DNA of 14,682 bases from Candidatus Hydrogenedentota bacterium (GCA_903922535.1 CAIXUF010000511.1:1-14682); one strand, 5' to 3'; numbered from the stretch's first letter, positions 1 through 7,398 are shown. A program made the numbers and translations. Notes: generated by a model not told the origin, from the letters alone.

Positions 1-274
1 CTGTCCGGAACCGTCCAATGGATCAAATGGCTCATAAGGCTGTTCGCGCGGTTCCCGCTGCCCACCCAGCCCACAGGATAATCCACCCCGGCCCTTCGCG
101 CTCCCCAAAATTCAACCCGGCATCCGACCAAGGGCGAGCCGTGCCCGTCCGCGCCCAAAGCCCCTCTGACCGGCACAGTTCCGCGCCCGGAGCGGTGTGC
201 CCGCCCAAACATCCCCGCCACAAAGCCCAAGCGAGGTGCCGGGACCCCATGCATGGCCACCGCAGGGGAGGGCC
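1..274. other. Left-edge stretch without a supported gene
   Basis: No reading frame here looks like a real protein. The open frames on both strands are rich in Arg, Pro, Gly and Ala, as expected from random GC-rich DNA, and show no recognisable motif. No tRNA-like fold or clear terminator was seen. The stretch could be the intergenic tail of a gene lying to the left, or an interspersed non-coding element, but nothing in it decides between these. Confidence 0.4.
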
Positions 275-346
275 ATGGCAAAAGTGAATCCTTACGTGCG
301 AATTCTGGGCGATCTTCCCCGTGCTTTTCCGACCCGGTTGTGGTAA
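275..346 (+). CDS. Possible 23-residue leader peptide or small protein
   Basis: ATG at 275 lies a few bases after a strong purine-rich ribosome-binding site (GGGGAGGG, about 264-271), and the frame closes at TAA 344-346. The peptide starts MAKVNPYVRILG and ends PTRLW, giving a fairly balanced composition for such GC-rich DNA. It ends 57 nt before the lipoprotein start at 404, and a hairpin (352-381) follows its stop, so it could be an upstream ORF that couples to or regulates the gene. It could equally be a chance ORF. I recognise no family. Confidence 0.25.
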   Translation: MAKVNPYVRILGDLPRAFPTRLW

Positions 347-351
347 CCTGT

Positions 352-381
352 TTGGGTGGATGTTTCACCGCGATCACCCAA
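352..381 (+). promoter_or_regulatory. Hairpin in the 5' region of the lipoprotein gene
   Basis: TTGGGTG (352-358) and CACCCAA (375-381) are perfect 7-base inverted arms around a 16-nt loop. The structure lies just upstream of the likely ribosome-binding site (GGAG near 390-393) and 22 nt before ATG 404. It could affect translation or mark a protein-binding site. The loop is long and there is no U-run, so it does not look like a terminator. Its role is unknown. Confidence 0.3.
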
Positions 382-403
382 CCAAATCCGGAGTCTTTTT
401 GCC

Positions 404-1327
404 ATGCGCATGCCTGTTCGGCCGCTTTTTATCCTGACGGCGCTTCCGTTGATCCTGTGGGGCTGCGGGTCCGGTCCGGCGACCCCTCCCCCGCCAGCCC
501 CGGAAGCGCCGGAGGAGCTTGTGGCGCAATGGACCGCCCTTGCGACAGCGGGAAAGGACAACCTGGATGTCCAAAAAGCGGCCGAGATCGCGCAGAAGCT
601 TGCCGCCCAGGGACCGGACAAACTGATTCCGCTGCTGGACGTGCTGGCCAACAAGGACGCGGACCCGTACGAAAAGGTGATGGTGGTGATGACGACGATG
701 CCGGCCATTTCGCAGTACCATGAGGCGAAGCTCATCGAGTTGACCGGGGCGCAAATCGACTCGGTCTCCCGCGCGGATGCGGCGCACCTGCTGGGCGTGC
801 TGCAGCAGCGGCGCCTGGGCACGCCACAGGGCCTGGCACGGCTCGGGGAACTCATAGACGACCCGGACCGCCACGTGAGCAGTGCGACAATTCTGGTGAT
901 GGAACTGGCCGGATCCCCCGAAGCCATCGCCAAAGCCGTTGAATTGTGGTCGAGCCCGGAGGCGACCCCCGAGGAGCGGACGTCCATCGTGCTCAACATG
1001 CCGCAGCGGGCGGTGATGCAAAACACGAAACTGTTCGCCGAGGCAGTGCTCGACACGAAGCTGCCCGCCGATCCGCGCAGGCGCGCCATCCAGGACTTGG
1101 GCATGGTTGGGGACGCTTCCGTGCTGGATGCGCTCCGGAAATGCGGCGAAACGGAAACGGACCCCGTGCTCAAGGATCTGGCGCTGGCCGCGGCGGATGC
1201 CGTGGACTCGCGTGTGAAGCAGGGGCTGGTGGCCGTTCCCGTGGACTCGAAGAACCTGCCGCCGCCGCCGCCCGGCTCGGTATCGGCGGACACCACACCC
1301 ACACCCACACCCGCGGCGGGCTCGTAA
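404..1327 (+). CDS. Predicted lipoprotein with alpha-helical, HEAT-like repeats
   Basis: Predicted 307-residue exported lipoprotein of unknown function. The N-terminus has Arg at 2 and 6, a hydrophobic stretch (about 8-19) and a lipobox-like LWGC with the acceptor Cys at 21. A Pro-rich linker (about 26-34) follows. The body (about 40-280) is a run of short amphipathic helices with recurring Ala/Leu patterns, resembling HEAT or armadillo-like solenoids that bind other proteins. The tail is Pro- and Thr-rich and is encoded partly by three tandem CACACC hexamers (1294-1311). ATG 404 was chosen because it gives the best signal peptide and has GGAG about 10 nt upstream. ATG 410 is an alternative, and a start at 356 would bury the signal peptide. 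It leads a possible four-gene run ending with tspO. Lipoprotein status is well supported, the repeat class less so. Confidence 0.75.
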   Translation: MRMPVRPLFILTALPLILWGCGSGPATPPPPAPEAPEELVAQWTALATAGKDNLDVQKAAEIAQKLAAQGPDKLIPLLDVLANKDADPYEKVMVVMTTMPAISQYHEAKLIELTGAQIDSVSRADAAHLLGVLQQRRLGTPQGLARLGELIDDPDRHVSSATILVMELAGSPEAIAKAVELWSSPEATPEERTSIVLNMPQRAVMQNTKLFAEAVLDTKLPADPRRRAIQDLGMVGDASVLDALRKCGETETDPVLKDLALAAADAVDSRVKQGLVAVPVDSKNLPPPPPGSVSADTTPTPTPAAGS

Positions 1328-1364
1328 GCGCCGGTCGGCCAAAAATGTGAGGGCTCACTCCTTG

Positions 1365-1721
1365 ATGTTTCGAAAGAACAAACGCCCGCATCCGGGCATG
1401 CTCAGCAGTCTGCGCGACTCGGTCGCCTCGGAGAGGCGCAACCCGGTGCTTGAAGTGGACCGGTCGTCGCCGCAAACCCGGCCCTCGGGCGAGGCCTTCG
1501 TGCGGATTGAATATGAAATGATGCGGAAGGGTTCGCATGTGCTGCGGCGCGGGGTGGACACGCGCCAGTATCTGATCATGGTGAACGGGACCGTCCGCAT
1601 TGTCAACAGCGGCGACACGGTGGACCGCGAGACCTATGACGCGCTGGTGGCAGCGGGTGCGATTGCGCCTCCGCCGCCCCGGCCGCAACAGGAAGAGAGC
1701 GGCGACACAGACCCGGCCTGA
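1365..1721 (+). CDS. Small protein of unknown function
   Basis: A 118-residue predicted cytoplasmic protein with no signal peptide or membrane segment. The N-terminal third is basic and likely flexible (MFRKNKRPHPG). The conserved-looking part is near the C-terminus: a beta-hairpin-like segment YLIMVNGTVRIV followed by NSGDTVDRETYDALVAAGAI, then a Pro-, Gln- and Glu-rich tail. I do not recognise the family. ATG 1365 is preferred because GAGGG (1349-1353) lies 11 nt upstream. GTG at 1347 is in frame and would add six residues but would include that site. The gene lies 37 nt after the lipoprotein and 83 nt before the photolyase on the same strand, so co-transcription is possible. Confidence 0.6.
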   Translation: MFRKNKRPHPGMLSSLRDSVASERRNPVLEVDRSSPQTRPSGEAFVRIEYEMMRKGSHVLRRGVDTRQYLIMVNGTVRIVNSGDTVDRETYDALVAAGAIAPPPPRPQQEESGDTDPA

Positions 1722-1804
1722 CGGTTGCGGTGCGAGACGGCGCGCCAGGTGCGGGGAGGCCTTGGGCGCTTGCCTTGCGGCATGCCGGGGAAGGAGCTTT
1801 TTGA

Positions 1805-3241
1805 ATGATCGCGGCCTCGCTGGTGTGGTTCCGTCTGGATCTGCGGCTGGAGGATCATCCGGCACTGTGCGCTGCCGCCGCGCGTGGCGGCGGCGTGACG
1901 ACCCTGTTTGTGCTGCCGCCGGAGGGGGACCAGGCATGGCTGGGCGGGGCGGCCTCGCGCTGGTGGCTGCATCACTCCCTGGCGGCACTTTCCAAGAACA
2001 TTGCGGATCGGAGCGGACAACTCCTTTTGCGCAGCGGTGACGCCGCGGAACAGGTGGCTCAGGTCGCGCGACAGTGCGGCGCCGACACGGTGTTTTGCCA
2101 CCGCATCATCGACCCCGCCGAGGAATCCCGACTGGAACGCGTGCGGGCGGCACTGGAGCATGCGGGCGCGCGCCTGCGGGTCTTTGCGCCCAACCTGCTG
2201 GCGGAGCCCGGGACGGTCCTGAACCGCGCCGGTGCGCCGTTCAAGGTCTTTACTCCCTTCCACAAGGCCACGCGGGAGGTGCCCGTGGCCACTCCGGTTG
2301 CCGCCCCGGCGCGTCTCACCTGTCCGGAACGGACTTTGGCATCGCTCCCGCTGGAGGATCTGGATCTCCGGCCCCGGCATGACTGGGCGGGCGGTTTGCA
2401 TGAACACTGGACACCCGGCGAGGCCGGGGCGCGGCGGCGTGTCGAGGTGTTTCTCGACGGCCCCGTGGCGGGGTATCCGGAGGATCGCGATGTGCCCGGC
2501 GTTGAAGGCACTTCGCGGGTCTCGCCCCATCTGCACTTCGGCGAGATCAGCGCACGCACGCTTTACCACGAGTTGGCCCTGCGCACGGAGGCAGAGGGAA
2601 AAGCAGGCGGGTTGCGCGGCGGCGAGGCATGGTTGCGGCAGCTTTACTGGCGCGAGTTTGCGCACCATCTGCTGTTCCATTACCCGCATTTGGTGACAGA
2701 GCCGATGCGGGCTGAATTTGCGGCCTTCCCCTGGCGTGAGGACGGGGCACTGCTGGACGCATGGCGGCGCGGGCGCACGGGATACCCGATGGTGGACGCG
2801 GGCATGCGCGAGTTGTGGCACACGGGCTGGATGCACAACCGGGTGCGCATGATTGTTGCGTCGTTTCTGGTAAAGCATCTGCTCCAGCCGTGGCAAAACG
2901 GGGCGGCTTGGTTCATGGACACGCTGGTGGATGCGGACCTGGCCAACAACACGCTGGGGTGGCAGTGGACAGCGGGCTGCGGCCCGGATGCGGCCCCCTA
3001 TTTCCGCGTGTTCAACCCCGCGTTGCAGGGGATGCGCTTTGATCCCGACGGCGCCTATGTACGGAAATGGGTGCCGGAACTGGCCGGACTCGACGCGAAA
3101 CGCATCCACGCCCCCGGCGGCGCGGCGGGCGACGATTATCCGCGCCCCCTGGTGGAACATGCCGGCGCGAGGCAACGCGCGCTGCTGGCGTATGCGCAGG
3201 TGCGGCAGGACCGCAAGACAAACAAAGAGGTGTCACGATGA
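1805..3241 (+). CDS. phrB: Deoxyribodipyrimidine photolyase (class I CPD photolyase)
   Basis: Repairs UV-induced cyclobutane pyrimidine dimers in DNA, using blue light and reduced FAD. The 478 residues match the usual class I length. The N-terminal antenna-binding alpha/beta domain starts SLVWFRLDLRLEDHPAL (5-21). The FAD domain carries TSRVSPHLHFGEIS (236-249), LYWREFAHHLL (280-290), TGYPMVDAGMRELW (325-338), GWMHNRVRMI (341-350) and DAAPYFRVFNP (395-405). By alignment with the E. coli enzyme, the electron-transfer tryptophans W382/W359/W306 correspond to W386, W363 and W310, with identical spacing, so the enzyme should be functional. AAGGAG at 1791-1796, 8 nt before ATG 1805, supports the start. 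The stop overlaps the tspO start as ATGA. Cryptochrome-DASH is unlikely because the CPD-type WQW motif and pocket are present. Confidence 0.97.
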   Translation: MIAASLVWFRLDLRLEDHPALCAAAARGGGVTTLFVLPPEGDQAWLGGAASRWWLHHSLAALSKNIADRSGQLLLRSGDAAEQVAQVARQCGADTVFCHRIIDPAEESRLERVRAALEHAGARLRVFAPNLLAEPGTVLNRAGAPFKVFTPFHKATREVPVATPVAAPARLTCPERTLASLPLEDLDLRPRHDWAGGLHEHWTPGEAGARRRVEVFLDGPVAGYPEDRDVPGVEGTSRVSPHLHFGEISARTLYHELALRTEAEGKAGGLRGGEAWLRQLYWREFAHHLLFHYPHLVTEPMRAEFAAFPWREDGALLDAWRRGRTGYPMVDAGMRELWHTGWMHNRVRMIVASFLVKHLLQPWQNGAAWFMDTLVDADLANNTLGWQWTAGCGPDAAPYFRVFNPALQGMRFDPDGAYVRKWVPELAGLDAKRIHAPGGAAGDDYPRPLVEHAGARQRALLAYAQVRQDRKTNKEVSR

Positions 3242-3711
3242 AAAAGCTGGCGATTAACGCGGCCATGCTGGTGGTCAGTATCGCGCTGGTGACGGCAGCG
3301 GCCTCAGTGGGCGGCATTTTTGGAATAGGCGACTGGTACCGAACCCTGGTCAAGCCTGCCTGGAATCCACCAAATTGGATCTTCGGGCCGGTCTGGTCGG
3401 CGTTGTACCTGGCGATGGCGGTTGCGGCGTGGTTGATTTGGAGGAAGCGGGGCACGCATTCGGTTGGACTGGCGCTGGGTCTCTACGCGGCGCAACTGGC
3501 ACTCAACGCCGCATGGACGGCCATCTTTTTCGGTGCGCATCAAATGGGGTGGGGCTTTGCCGAAATCGCACTGCTGGATGCGCTCATACTGGCCTGCGCG
3601 CTTGCCTTCTGGCCGGTGAGCCGGACCGCGTCGCTGCTCATGGCGCCGTACTTTGCCTGGGTAAGCTTTGCCTCGCTGCTGAACCTTAGCCTGTGGCGGC
3701 TGAATGTGTGA
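3238..3711 (+). CDS. tspO: TspO/MBR family tryptophan-rich sensory protein
   Basis: A 157-residue integral membrane protein of the TspO/peripheral benzodiazepine receptor family, which binds porphyrins and other ligands and is linked to light, oxygen and stress responses. Five hydrophobic helices can be seen: about 5-27, 45-68, 78-99, 106-126 and 132-152. Family signatures include LVKPAWNPPNWIFGPVWSALY (37-57, allowing for family variation), NAAWTAIFFG (90-99) and PYFAWVSFASLLNLSLW (137-153). ATG 3238 overlaps the photolyase stop by four bases (ATGA) and has AGAGG just upstream, which points to translational coupling. A longer frame starting at 3067 only overlaps the photolyase and was not used. 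Pairing with a photolyase fits a response to light and porphyrin-linked photo-oxidative stress, though that functional link is inference. Confidence 0.96.
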   Translation: MKKLAINAAMLVVSIALVTAAASVGGIFGIGDWYRTLVKPAWNPPNWIFGPVWSALYLAMAVAAWLIWRKRGTHSVGLALGLYAAQLALNAAWTAIFFGAHQMGWGFAEIALLDALILACALAFWPVSRTASLLMAPYFAWVSFASLLNLSLWRLNV

Positions 3712-3717
3712 ACCGCG

Positions 3718-4716
3718 TCAGATTTTGACGATCATGCGGTTGTTGTAGAGGTACCGCGCGACAATCCAGCAGCCCACGTAGACGCCCGTAAAGGCCGCAA
3801 GGGCCGCGGGGACGCCGCTGCTGAAGGGGACAAGGCCGCCGTGGACGTCGGTGTACATGCCGTGCAGCAGGTACATCACCAGCGGGTTCGCGCCGACGAC
3901 GGTGAGCGTGGGCAGCTCTATTCCGCCCCGGTCGCAAAGCAGGTAGAAGGGCAGATAGCAGAGGAACGCGATGCCCGTGGCCATGACCGGATAGGGCGCC
4001 GTCATGGAATGCTGGGAGAAACGCCAGAAGCTGGGATCGTTTGGCCACAGGGCACGCACGCCCAGATGCAGCGCCCAGCCGGCCAGGCACAGCCCCACCC
4101 CCCAGGCAAGACAGCCGCGCAGGATTCTTTTCGGGTCGCCCGCGGCGACAAGGTCGTAGATGATGGTGCCGAAGAGCAGGCAGAAACACCAGCTCAGCGG
4201 GCCCAGCGGACCACCGTCGAAACTGCTGGTCATGTCCCACGCGCCGTAGGGGGTGAACATGAACAGCGCCTGGTACAGAATCATGTAAAGGCAGGCCGCA
4301 GCGACGCGCCACGCCGTGCCCAGGCCCATGAACGGCAGCGCCAGAATGCCCGCCAGGCCAATATCGACCAGCGCGTCCCACCAGCCGTGCCAGTTGAGCG
4401 GGTCGTAGTACGCAATGCCGATCAGCGTGAGAATCATGTAGCGGCGCAGCCCGATCCAGAGCGCCTTGCGCAGCCCCAGCTTGGCCCGGTTGCGCAGGAA
4501 TGACAGGCGGAAGCCCACGCCGGCCACAAACAGGAAGATCGGCGCGATGGTGTCCGCGTAGGTGATGTACTCGGTGTGATGCTTGAAGAATTCCGGGATC
4601 GCGTCGAAACGCTCAAGGAAATTCACCAGAAACATGCCAAAGATGGTGTAACCCCGGTACTGGTCCAGGGAGAGGATGCGTCCCGCAGTGGGGGATTTGT
4701 CTGTCATGGCGGACAT
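3718..4716 (-). CDS. Multi-pass membrane acyltransferase-like protein (DUF5009 / HGSNAT-like)
   Basis: A 332-residue membrane protein resembling the heparan-alpha-glucosaminide N-acetyltransferase-like family (COG4299/DUF5009), whose members pass acyl groups across the membrane to sugars. The N-terminal signature SLDQYRGYTIFGMFLVNFLE (16-35) matches the family's S-x-D-x-x-R-G-x-T start. TIAPIFLFVAGVGFRLSF (56-73) forms the second helix, and GANPLVMYLLHGM (275-287) is the typical C-terminal motif. About eight to nine hydrophobic segments are visible. The start is ambiguous: ATG 4716 has TGGAG only 4 nt upstream, while ATG 4707 would put that site too far away, so 4716 is used. The gene converges on tspO with a 6-nt gap and no room for a strong terminator. 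The donor and acceptor cannot be told from the sequence. Confidence 0.82.
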   Translation of the reverse strand: MSAMTDKSPTAGRILSLDQYRGYTIFGMFLVNFLERFDAIPEFFKHHTEYITYADTIAPIFLFVAGVGFRLSFLRNRAKLGLRKALWIGLRRYMILTLIGIAYYDPLNWHGWWDALVDIGLAGILALPFMGLGTAWRVAAACLYMILYQALFMFTPYGAWDMTSSFDGGPLGPLSWCFCLLFGTIIYDLVAAGDPKRILRGCLAWGVGLCLAGWALHLGVRALWPNDPSFWRFSQHSMTAPYPVMATGIAFLCYLPFYLLCDRGGIELPTLTVVGANPLVMYLLHGMYTDVHGGLVPFSSGVPAALAAFTGVYVGCWIVARYLYNNRMIVKI

Positions 4717-4767
4717 GCAACTCCAGTCGGCCGACGGTTGTTACCCCTTCCCGCCTCGCCGACGGGG

Positions 4768-4797
4768 ATCATACCAGTGAAAGGGGGAGCATGTACA
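4768..4797 (-). promoter_or_regulatory. Possible promoter of the acyltransferase-like gene
   Basis: Reading the minus strand, an extended -10 (TGGTATGAT, core TATGAT at 4773-4768) lies 18 bp after TGTACA (4797-4792), which matches four of six positions of the -35 consensus. Transcription would start near 4761, giving a leader of about 45 nt before ATG 4716. The spacing is acceptable but the -35 is weak. The gene may also be read through from the upstream toxin-antitoxin pair. Confidence 0.35.
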
Positions 4798-4883
4798 TTT
4801 GACCCTGCACACCGCGGCGGGGTGGCATCCGCAGGCAATCGGCTGTGTCCGAAGCCGGTATGCGTGCCGGAAAGGGCGGCGGG

Positions 4884-5210
4884 TTATCCTGATGAAGATG
4901 TCCGCGTCCGAACGAGATTGATTTCCAGGCGGCAACCGACGGCGTCCGCGAATTTCTTGAGGGTGGTGACAGAGGGCGCATGTTTGCCGCCTGCCTCCAG
5001 CCGCGACACCGCGCTTTTTGTGGTGCCCATCAGCGCGGCAACGCCTTCCTGAGTAAGCCCGGCATGCAGGCGCGCGGCGGTGAGTTTGCGTGTCAATTCA
5101 TACTCCTTCCCCAGCGCCTCGTACGCGGACTTGAATCCCTTGCGTTTCGACGCCCTGGCCAGAAATGCCTCATGGTCATGGGAAACTGGCTCGTATTTGT
5201 CGTCAGTCAT
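4884..5210 (-). CDS. XRE/HTH antitoxin, HigA-like
   Basis: A 108-residue DNA-binding antitoxin, expected to neutralise the toxin encoded directly upstream and to repress the pair's promoter. An acidic N-terminal region with DDKYEPVSHDHEAFLARAS (3-21) precedes a Cro/C1-type helix-turn-helix (about 39-96). Its core LTQEGVAALMGTTKSAVSRL (52-71) contains the turn and recognition helix, followed by EAGGKHAPSVTTLKKFADAVG (72-92, in family form). ATG 5210 overlaps the toxin gene by 8 nt. No strong ribosome-binding site was seen, consistent with translational coupling. Toxin-first order is the arrangement of HigBA-type modules. The family call is strong and the partner assignment rests on adjacency. 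Confidence 0.9.
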   Translation of the reverse strand: MTDDKYEPVSHDHEAFLARASKRKGFKSAYEALGKEYELTRKLTAARLHAGLTQEGVAALMGTTKSAVSRLEAGGKHAPSVTTLKKFADAVGCRLEINLVRTRTSSSG

Positions 5211-5529
5211 GGCGTACTTCTTTCATTCGGCTCCGGGCGGTTTTCAAGTCCCGAACCGGTGTTGCTGCCGTGGTTTTGATGAATGCGTGCAATATCACGA
5301 TGCGGCTGCCCGTGACAAAACAATAGAAGGCGCGACCAATGCCCTCCTGTCCACGCGGGCGCAATTCAAACAGTCCTCCGCCCATGGCGCGTGAATGCGG
5401 CATGCGCACCTCCGCGCCAAATTCCATCAACAACTCCAGAACCCGGGCGTAATCGGCCAATATGCCAACCGGCCAGGACTCAATCTCGGCTTTGACGCGC
5501 GAATTGAAGTATTCGATGCGGTATTTCAT
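5203..5529 (-). CDS. RelE/ParE-superfamily toxin, HigB / phage Gp49-like
   Basis: A 108-residue toxin of the phage-derived Gp49-like (HigB-type) family, whose characterised relatives cleave mRNA at the ribosome. Family features in order are KYRIEYFNSRVKAEIESWP (2-20), the segment MPHSRAMGGGLFELRPRG (43-60), GRAFYCFVTGSRIVILHAF (65-83) and KTTAATPVRDLKTARSRMKE (85-104). These match the family pattern S-x-x-M-G-x-G-L-x-E-L-R, then I-x-x-L-H-x-F-x-K-x-T-x-x-T-P and the terminal basic helix. The frame is intact, so an active toxin is likely. Its promoter puts the transcription start only a few bases before ATG 5529, and no ribosome-binding site is visible, suggesting a leaderless or near-leaderless message. 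A ParE-like gyrase target cannot be excluded. Confidence 0.92.
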   Translation of the reverse strand: MKYRIEYFNSRVKAEIESWPVGILADYARVLELLMEFGAEVRMPHSRAMGGGLFELRPRGQEGIGRAFYCFVTGSRIVILHAFIKTTAATPVRDLKTARSRMKEVRHD

Positions 5530-5538
5530 GCCGACTAC

Positions 5539-5567
5539 ATGTTATCATATTTGAGAACAATGGTCAA
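5539..5567 (-). promoter_or_regulatory. Promoter and operator candidate of the HigBA-like module
   Basis: On the minus strand, TTGACC (5567-5562) and TAACAT (5544-5539) form a sigma70-type promoter with exact 17-bp spacing. An inverted repeat, TGTTATCA (5540-5547) and TGAGAACA (5552-5559) with one mismatch and a 4-bp centre, covers the -10 and part of the spacer. This is where an autoregulating HTH antitoxin would be expected to bind. The predicted start near 5532 leaves only about 2-3 nt before the toxin ATG. Confidence 0.65.
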
Positions 5568-5731
5568 TTTGGCGCCCACCCGTGCGTCCTCCAAAGAATG
5601 GCATGGCGAGTCGCGAAGATCGTTTGCCGCAGAAAGACCGAAAACCTGCGCCCCAAATACCTTTCCGTCGGCAATATGGACAGGCAGCACCGTGAATTGC
5701 CAGCCAAAAAGGGTCGTATCCCCCGATTATC

Positions 5732-5740
5732 TGCTATACT
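5732..5740 (+). promoter_or_regulatory. Extended -10 promoter candidate of the carboxypeptidase gene
   Basis: TGCTATACT matches the extended -10 pattern TGnTATAAT with one change in the hexamer (TATACT at 5735-5740). No good -35 is seen 16-18 bp upstream, as often happens with extended -10 promoters. The transcript would start near 5747, about 15 nt before ATG 5763. Confidence 0.45.
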
Positions 5741-5762
5741 GCTCGTGCTTTGAGACGCATCC

Positions 5763-7355
5763 ATGAATAAGCTCCTCCCCATAACGCTGCTGGCGCTCGC
5801 CGTGTTTTTGACACTCCCGGCGGGGAATGCCGCCCGGGCGCAGGCCGCACCCGGGCCTGCCAGCACCGCCACGCCAAATACCATGCCGCCGGTCACCGTG
5901 TACGAGGTGGATCTGCCCGACGCGGCCGCGCTGGCCGCGCTGACGGAAAGCGGGCTGGACGTCGCCGATGTGAAGGGGCTGACGGCAACAGTCTATGTGC
6001 GCGGGGATGAACAGGCGCTTTTTGCCTCCTTTGGCTGGCCCGCGCGGGTGGTGGAGGTGCAGCCTGGGCCGCTGAACGAGAAGCTGGTCAACGGATACCG
6101 GTCCGATCCGGACATTGCCGCGCAGTTTGCCGCGTGGCAGCAGGCCTACCCGACGCTGTGCCGGTACCAGTCCATCGGGCAGTCGGTGAACGGCCAGGAT
6201 CTTTGGGTCCTCAAGATTACCCAGGACCCCGACACGGTGGCGGACAAACCGGTTGTGTGCTACATCTCGACAATCCACGGCGATGAGCCCATCGGCACGG
6301 ACCTGTGCCTGCGGTTCTGCAACCTGCTGCTGAGCGGCCACGGGACCGACACGGACGTGACGGCGCTGGTCGACAACACGGTAATCTGGGTGCTGCCGCT
6401 GATGAACCCCGACGGGATGGACAGCCACACCCGCTACAACGCCAACGGCATTGACCTCAACCGCTCCTTTCCCACCTATGCCAGCGACTTCACGACGACC
6501 CTCTTCGACGGCGAGGCGCTGGGGGACACGGGCAGGCAGCCCGAAGTGGCCGCGGTCATGCGCTGGTATGCGGAAGAGGGATTCACGCTGGCCGCGAATC
6601 TCCACACCGGCTCCGTGGTGGTGAATTACCCCTACGACTACGTGCCGGGCGTGGCCAGCGGCCAGGTTGCGATCTCGCCCGACGACGCCCTGTACAGGAA
6701 CATTTCACTCCGCTATGCGTCGCTCAACCCGACCATGCACGCGAGCACCCAGTTCACGAACGGCATCACGAACGGCAGCGCGTGGTACTCGATCACGGGC
6801 GGCATGCAGGACTGGGCCTACCGCTTCCTCGGCGGCATGCACGTGACCATTGAGCTGTCCAACACGAAATGGCCCGCCGCAAGCGCGCTGGACAGTTATT
6901 GGGCGGACAACCAGGCGTCCATGCTGGCCTATCTGGAGTCCGTACACATGGGCGTGCGGGGGCTTGTGACGGACCGCGTTACAGGGACGGGCGTTGAAAC
7001 GAAGGTGCTGGTGGAGAACAACGCCGCGCCCATGTTCGGCCATGCGGGACTGGGCAACTACCAGCGTCCGCTGCTGCCCGGCACCTACAACCTGTCGTGG
7101 AGCGCCCCCGGATATATCACGTATCACGCGGACAACATCGCGGTCGCGGACGGCGCGGAAACGCGGGTGAATGTGGGGTTGTCCGACGGCGACGTGAACG
7201 GTGACGGACAGGTCAACGCGGTGGATCTGCAACTGGTCATCAACGCCGTGCTGGGCCGCGCGTCCACGGTCACCGTGGGCGCCGACGTGGACGGGCGCGG
7301 CGTGACCGCCACGGATGTGCAGGCCGTGGTGAACATGGCGCTCAGGCGGGGGTAA
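5763..7355 (+). CDS. Secreted M14 zinc carboxypeptidase with C-terminal dockerin domain
   Basis: A 530-residue secreted metallocarboxypeptidase expected to remove C-terminal residues from peptides. A signal peptide (about 1-27: Lys 3, a hydrophobic core, then cleavage near ARA-QA) leads into a pro-region-like segment (about 40-105). The M14 catalytic domain spans about 115-390. Zinc ligands are H172 and E175 (IHGDE) and H281 (NLHTG); N233-R234 (GIDLNR) bind the substrate carboxylate; Y342 and E364 (TIEL) are the usual catalytic Tyr and Glu. All are present, so the enzyme should be active. A beta-sandwich carboxypeptidase regulatory-like domain follows (about 397-474), then a type I dockerin (477-525). 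The first Ca-binding loop, DVNGDGQVNAVD (477-488), is canonical. The second, around DVDGRGVTATD (508-518), is one residue short. Initiation is from ATG 5763 with only weak GAG upstream. Confidence 0.93.
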   Translation: MNKLLPITLLALAVFLTLPAGNAARAQAAPGPASTATPNTMPPVTVYEVDLPDAAALAALTESGLDVADVKGLTATVYVRGDEQALFASFGWPARVVEVQPGPLNEKLVNGYRSDPDIAAQFAAWQQAYPTLCRYQSIGQSVNGQDLWVLKITQDPDTVADKPVVCYISTIHGDEPIGTDLCLRFCNLLLSGHGTDTDVTALVDNTVIWVLPLMNPDGMDSHTRYNANGIDLNRSFPTYASDFTTTLFDGEALGDTGRQPEVAAVMRWYAEEGFTLAANLHTGSVVVNYPYDYVPGVASGQVAISPDDALYRNISLRYASLNPTMHASTQFTNGITNGSAWYSITGGMQDWAYRFLGGMHVTIELSNTKWPAASALDSYWADNQASMLAYLESVHMGVRGLVTDRVTGTGVETKVLVENNAAPMFGHAGLGNYQRPLLPGTYNLSWSAPGYITYHADNIAVADGAETRVNVGLSDGDVNGDGQVNAVDLQLVINAVLGRASTVTVGADVDGRGVTATDVQAVVNMALRRG

Positions 7356-7398
7356 GGCACCCGGGTCAGCCTTCGCGGAACGCCGTGGGTTCGGGCAG

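Noticed and set aside
18..287. An 89-codon plus-strand frame and a 72-codon minus-strand frame (32-250) at the left edge
   Set aside because: Low-complexity composition, no ribosome-binding site and no motif.
1634..3175. A 513-codon open frame on the minus strand
   Set aside because: It lies wholly antisense to the photolyase and nearby gene, is rich in Arg, Pro and His, and has no motif. Long antisense frames are expected in GC-rich coding DNA.
3067..3237. Upstream extension of tspO to a start at 3067
   Set aside because: It overlaps the end of the photolyase in another frame and adds a basic, non-homologous tail. ATG 3238 begins the TspO fold with a ribosome-binding site.
5727..6605. A 292-codon minus-strand frame opposite the carboxypeptidase
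   Set aside because: Antisense shadow. The plus-strand frame has all M14 catalytic residues.
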